The position numbers and the translations under genes are program-made. A stretch of DNA of 8,588 nt from an uncultured Porphyromonadaceae bacterium (GTDB lineage: Bacteria > Bacteroidota > Bacteroidia > Bacteroidales > Muribaculaceae), in contig CABRZA010000107.1 of NCBI GenBank assembly GCA_902475285.1, positions 1 through 8,588 on the forward strand, in the 5' to 3' direction. Of the stretch, positions 5,485 to 8,588 are shown in pieces; position 1 is the first letter of the stretch, and every line of letters starts with the position of its first letter. A model generated the notes under the pieces. That model was not told the DNA's origin, made no database searches, and worked only from the letters and a program-made list of their open reading frames with translations.

Positions 5485-7299
5485 CTATTCGTCAGCGTGG
5501 AGGGCGGCGTGGACGATGGAGGCTTTTGCGGGGCCCACGACGGCGGCGATGTCGTCGATGTCGGCCTCGCGGATGCGCTTCACGCTCTTGAAGTGGCGGA
5601 GGAGCGCCTCGGCGGTGCTAGGCCCCACGCCCTTGATGCCGTCGAGCTCGCCCACGAGGGCCGAGGCGCTGCGGCGGTTGCGGTGGTGTGTTATGCCGAA
5701 GCGGTGCGCCTCGTCGCGGAGGTGCTGCACCACGCGGAGGGTCTCGGAATTCTTGTCGATGTAGAGCGGCACGGAGTCGCCGGGGAAGTAAATCTCTTCG
5801 AGGCGTTTTGCGATGCCCACTACGGCTATCTTGCCCCGGAGGCCCATTCCGTCGAGGGCTTCGACGGCCGAGCTGAGCTGGCCCTTGCCGCCGTCGACCA
5901 CGATGAGCTGCGGCAGCTCCTGCCCTTCCTGCATGAGGCGCGTGTAGCGGCGCGTGAGCACCTCCTTCATGGAGGCGAAGTCGTCGGGGCCCTCCACGGT
6001 TTTTATATTGAAGTGGCGGTAGTCGCGCTTTGAGGGGCGGCCGTTGCGGAACACCACGCACGAGGCCACGGGGTTGGTGCCCTGGATGTTGGAGTTGTCG
6101 AAGCACTCTATGTGGCGGGGCAACTCGGAGAGGCGGAAGTCGGCCTTGATGCGCTCGAGGAGGCGGTCGGTGCGCTCCTCGGGGTTGTGGCGCTCGAGGT
6201 GCTTGAGGTCGTCGATGCGGTTCTGGCGGGCGTTGCGCTCGCTCACCTCGAGGAGCTTGGCCTTGTCGCCGCGGCGGGGTATGGTGAAAGTGACGCCGGG
6301 AATCTCCACCTCGGGCGCCTCGGCCACGACGACTTCGTCGAAACCGACACCGAGCGAGGTGCGGATCTCGTCCATGGCGTAGCCGAGAATCTGGGACTTC
6401 TCCTCTTCGAGCGAACGGCGGTAGCGGAGGGTGACGCTGCGCACCACGGCACCGCGGCGCACATGCATGTAGTTGACATACACGTCGTTGCCGCCGTCGT
6501 CGTCGAAACCGAAGACGTCGACGTCGCCCATTGTCTGGCTCACAATGACGCTCTTCGAGCGGTAGTTTTCGAGGAGTTTGTAGCTCTCTTTGAGCTCCTG
6601 CGCCTCCTCGAAGCGCATCTCGGCGGCGAGGGCCTCCATCTGCTCGCGGAGGTAGGCGAGAAGCTCCTGTGTCTCGCCGCGGAGTATGCGCCGTATCTGG
6701 TCGATGTATGCGCCGTAGGTGGCTGCGTCGATGGCGCCGGTGCAGCAGCCTCGGCACTTGCGGATGTGGTATTGCAGGCACAGCCGCCCCTTGCCCTTGG
6801 CGATGTACTCGGGAGTGATGGCGTGGCGGCAGGTGCGCACGGGGTAGAGACGGGCGATGAGGTCGAGCACGGTGCGGGCCACGGCGGTATTGGTGTAGGG
6901 GCCGTAGTACTTCGAGCCGTCGCGCACATGCTTGCGCGTGAGGAACACGCGGGGATAGAGCTCGTTGGTGACCACTATCCAGGGGTACGACTTGTCGTCT
7001 TTGAGGAGCACGTTGTAGCGGGGCTTGTACTCCTTAATCATTGAGTTTTCCAGGTTGAGGGCGTCCTGCTCGGTGGGCACGACGATATACTTCATGTCGG
7101 CTATGTTGCGCACCAGCAGGTTGGTACGGAGCACATCGTGGGTGCGGTTGAAGTAGCTCGACACGCGGCGCTTGAGGTTCTTGGCCTTGCCCACGTATAT
7201 TACGGTGCCCTCCTTGTCGAAGTACATGTATACGCCGGGGGTGTCGGGGAGGATGGAGATTTTCTCCATCAGCTCGTCGGATTTCTTATGCCTGGGCAT
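5485..7299 (-). CDS. uvrC: UvrABC excinuclease subunit C
   Basis: 604 residues; UvrC makes both incisions next to a lesion during nucleotide excision repair, after UvrA and UvrB loading. The GIY-YIG nuclease at the N-terminus shows GVY at 22-24 and IYVG at 34-37. C157, C174, C182 and C186 fit the known [4Fe-4S] cluster, with C-x7-C-x3-C spacing for the last three. The UVR domain that contacts UvrB spans about 213-247. The RNase H-like nuclease has ECFDNSN (D401), VVDGGKGQ (D469) and ITHHR (H538). A helix-hairpin-helix (IKGVGPSTAEALL) ends the protein. I chose ATG 7299; upstream codons are ruvB sequence in another frame, and ATG 7269 would trim the N-terminus before MEKISILPD. It overlaps ruvB by 14 bp, so the two are probably co-transcribed and translationally coupled. 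Confidence 0.96.
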   Translation of the reverse strand: MPRHKKSDELMEKISILPDTPGVYMYFDKEGTVIYVGKAKNLKRRVSSYFNRTHDVLRTNLLVRNIADMKYIVVPTEQDALNLENSMIKEYKPRYNVLLKDDKSYPWIVVTNELYPRVFLTRKHVRDGSKYYGPYTNTAVARTVLDLIARLYPVRTCRHAITPEYIAKGKGRLCLQYHIRKCRGCCTGAIDAATYGAYIDQIRRILRGETQELLAYLREQMEALAAEMRFEEAQELKESYKLLENYRSKSVIVSQTMGDVDVFGFDDDGGNDVYVNYMHVRRGAVVRSVTLRYRRSLEEEKSQILGYAMDEIRTSLGVGFDEVVVAEAPEVEIPGVTFTIPRRGDKAKLLEVSERNARQNRIDDLKHLERHNPEERTDRLLERIKADFRLSELPRHIECFDNSNIQGTNPVASCVVFRNGRPSKRDYRHFNIKTVEGPDDFASMKEVLTRRYTRLMQEGQELPQLIVVDGGKGQLSSAVEALDGMGLRGKIAVVGIAKRLEEIYFPGDSVPLYIDKNSETLRVVQHLRDEAHRFGITHHRNRRSASALVGELDGIKGVGPSTAEALLRHFKSVKRIREADIDDIAAVVGPAKASIVHAALHADE

Positions 7300-8347
7300 C
7301 GGAGAAAAGGTCGGGGGTGTCGGTGCGGTGCAGGCCCAGGTGTTTGTAGGCCAGGGGGGTGACTTCGCGGCCGCGGGGCGTGCGCTTGATGAAGCCTTCC
7401 ATGACAAGGTAAGGCTCGTAGACCTCCTCGATGGTTCCGGCGTCCTCGCCCAGGGCGGTGGCTATGGTGCTGAGGCCCACGGGGCCGCCGTGGAACTTCT
7501 CGATGATGGTTCGGAGAATCTTGTTGTCGATTTCGTCGAGGCCGTAGCGGTCGATGTTGAGCGCCTCGAGGGCGTAGCGGGCTATGGGGGTGTCGATTTC
7601 GCCGGAGCCTTTCACCTGAGCGAAGTCGCGCACGCGGCGCAGCAGGGCGTTGGCAATACGGGGTGTGCCGCGGCTTCGCATGGCAATCTCGTCGGCGGCA
7701 TCGGGCGAGCAGCCCACGCCGAGGAGGCGCGCCGAGCGGAGCACTATGGCGCGGAGCACCTTCTGGTCGTAGTAGTCGAGGTGGCATTGTATGCCGAAGC
7801 GCGCCAGCAAAGGCCTGGTCAGCAGACCGCTGCGGGTGGTGGCGCCCACGAGGGTGAAGGGGCTGAGCGAGAGCTGCACGCTGCGCGCGCCGGGGCCCTT
7901 GTCGATCATTATGTCGATGCGGTAGTCCTCCATTGCCGAGTAGAGGTACTCCTCCACCACGGGGCTGAGGCGGTGTATCTCGTCGATGAAAAGCACGTCG
8001 TTCTCTTCGAGCGAGGTGAGGATGCCGGCGAGGTCGCCGGGCTTGTCGAGAACGGGGCCGGAGGTTATTTTAAGGCCCACTCCAAGCTCGTTGGCCACGA
8101 TGCCGGCGAGGGTAGTCTTTCCCAGGCCGGGAGGGCCGAAGAGCAGTATGTGGTCGAGAGCCTCGTGGCGCAGCGCGGCGGCCTTGACAAAGACGCGGAG
8201 ATTCTCCACAATCTTCTCCTGGCCGTTGAACGACTCGAAACGCCCCGGCCGGAGGGCCTTCTCCACGTCGCTGTCGGAAGCTGCGGCCTGGCGGCGGATG
8301 TCGAAATCGTCGGAGGCCTCGCTGCGTATGTCTCTTTCTTCTGCCAT
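7286..8347 (-). CDS. ruvB: Holliday junction branch migration helicase RuvB
   Basis: 353 residues; RuvB is the hexameric AAA+ motor that, with RuvA, drives branch migration of Holliday junctions before RuvC cleavage. Visible motifs are Walker A GPPGLGKTT (71-79), Walker B VLFIDEIH (118-125), sensor 1 GATTRSG (from 168), TRPLLARFG (177-185) containing the arginine-finger region, and sensor 2 RGTPRIAN (from 226). A winged-helix DNA-binding domain covers roughly residues 258-340. The N-terminal extension rich in Asp, Glu and Ala before LRPGRFESFNGQ is usual in Bacteroidales. The ATG at 8345-8347 is supported by a promoter about 18 bp upstream. ruvA and ruvC are not in the window. Confidence 0.97.
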   Translation of the reverse strand: MAEERDIRSEASDDFDIRRQAAASDSDVEKALRPGRFESFNGQEKIVENLRVFVKAAALRHEALDHILLFGPPGLGKTTLAGIVANELGVGLKITSGPVLDKPGDLAGILTSLEENDVLFIDEIHRLSPVVEEYLYSAMEDYRIDIMIDKGPGARSVQLSLSPFTLVGATTRSGLLTRPLLARFGIQCHLDYYDQKVLRAIVLRSARLLGVGCSPDAADEIAMRSRGTPRIANALLRRVRDFAQVKGSGEIDTPIARYALEALNIDRYGLDEIDNKILRTIIEKFHGGPVGLSTIATALGEDAGTIEEVYEPYLVMEGFIKRTPRGREVTPLAYKHLGLHRTDTPDLFSDAQA

Positions 8348-8364
8348 AAGTCGTTATTTTACTA

Positions 8365-8396
8365 CAAAGTTAGCAAATCGGCGGCATATTGGCAAA
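8365..8396 (-). promoter_or_regulatory. ruvB-uvrC promoter, Bacteroidota consensus
   Basis: On the minus strand, TTTG (8396-8393) and TAACTTTG (8372-8365) are separated by 20 bp, matching the -33/-7 consensus of the Bacteroidota primary sigma factor. Transcription should start near 8358-8361, leaving only about 11-14 nt of leader before the ruvB ATG. I see no SOS-type palindrome in this short leader. Confidence 0.8.
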
Positions 8397-8547
8397 TGGG
8401 CAGCCAGCGGATGATGGAAGAAATAAGCAGCAAGGCATAATAGGCACGGAGCGCCCTGCCCCAATTCCGCACTTGTCTGTTTAATCTGCAATTTTTGCAA
8501 GTTTCTTATAAGGGGAATGTCTCCTCAACAGAATTTTCATTGTCGGT
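8397..8547. other. Intergenic stretch upstream of ruvB
   Basis: No gene, RNA or clear hairpin terminator found. It contains the second copy of the 20-bp element at 8490-8509, partly palindromic through TGCA and TGCA around the T-run. Small readings on both strands lack family resemblance. Confidence 0.4.
8490..8509 (+). repeat. 20-bp element, copy 2 (AATTTTTGCAAGTTTCTTAT)
   Basis: It shares 18 of 20 positions with the element at 5454-5473, same orientation. The preceding TGC makes a small inverted repeat with TTGCA. It lies between ruvB and the possible gene end at the window edge. Confidence 0.35.
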
Positions 8548-8588
8548 CTACATATCTTGCATATCAAGGCCCTTGGTTTCAGTCGAGT
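8548..8588 (-). CDS. Possible 3' end of a minus-strand gene, perhaps an MFS sugar transporter
   Basis: Only 12 residues can be read (STETKGLDMQDM), then TAG at 8550-8548. ETKG followed by a short acidic, Met-containing tail resembles the PETKG end motif of MFS sugar porters of the XylE type, with Thr where Pro is usual. The fragment is too short to decide. A competing frame stays open to about 8482 but looks unlike any family I know. Sequence beyond the window edge would settle it. Confidence 0.28.
   Translation of the reverse strand, partial: STETKGLDMQDM

Noticed and set aside
7172..8440. 422-codon plus-strand open frame opposite ruvB
   Set aside because: Antisense shadow of ruvB, whose AAA+ motifs are all intact.

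Overview
The window looks like a chromosomal segment of a GC-rich member of the Bacteroidales, with Muribaculaceae-like families a reasonable guess that I cannot settle. The reasons are Bacteroidota-type promoters (TAnnTTTG, once with a TTTG element 20 bp upstream), little use of Shine-Dalgarno sites, and closest resemblance of FtsE, UvrC, RuvB and Upp to Bacteroidales forms. All identifiable genes are conserved families. I found no CRISPR array, tRNA, rRNA, insertion sequence or defence island.

Layout. (1) Positions 1-572 hold the C-terminal part of a Fic protein, cut by the window edge; it is visibly less GC-rich than the genes that follow. (2) Positions 573-1518 are about 950 bp without a convincing gene. 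They contain an intrinsic terminator at 746-780, an array of 11-bp repeats (GTGCAACGGGT) at 820-972, an AT-rich patch, a very clear second terminator at 1045-1082, a promoter at 1250, a doubtful small ORF and the promoter at 1461. (3) Positions 1519-5390 form a tightly packed plus-strand cluster: a CobW/COG0523 metal-chaperone GTPase with a 48-residue His/Asp/Cys-rich insert, an FtsE-type ABC ATPase, a secreted M48 zinc metallopeptidase, uracil phosphoribosyltransferase (upp) and a DUF805 membrane protein. The gaps are 14 bp, a 4-bp overlap, 17 bp and 38 bp. (4) A bidirectional terminator at 5408-5437 separates this cluster from a convergent minus-strand pair. (5) The pair is ruvB followed by uvrC, overlapping by 14 bp and read from a good promoter at 8365-8396. 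(6) Positions 8398-8588 are mostly non-coding, with a possible 3' end of another minus-strand gene at the extreme edge.

Function. ruvB and uvrC pair Holliday-junction branch migration with nucleotide-excision incision, so they form a DNA-repair transcription unit. The plus-strand cluster mixes metal handling (CobW GTPase), the cell envelope (FtsE, M48 peptidase, DUF805) and pyrimidine salvage (upp). Its genes may share a transcript without sharing a pathway.

No complete new multi-gene system is visible. The parts most worth a second look are the gene-poor stretch at 573-1500 (periodic repeats, AT patch, two terminators without an obvious gene) and the CobW protein, which has an extreme metal-binding insert and a degenerate NKxD guanine motif.
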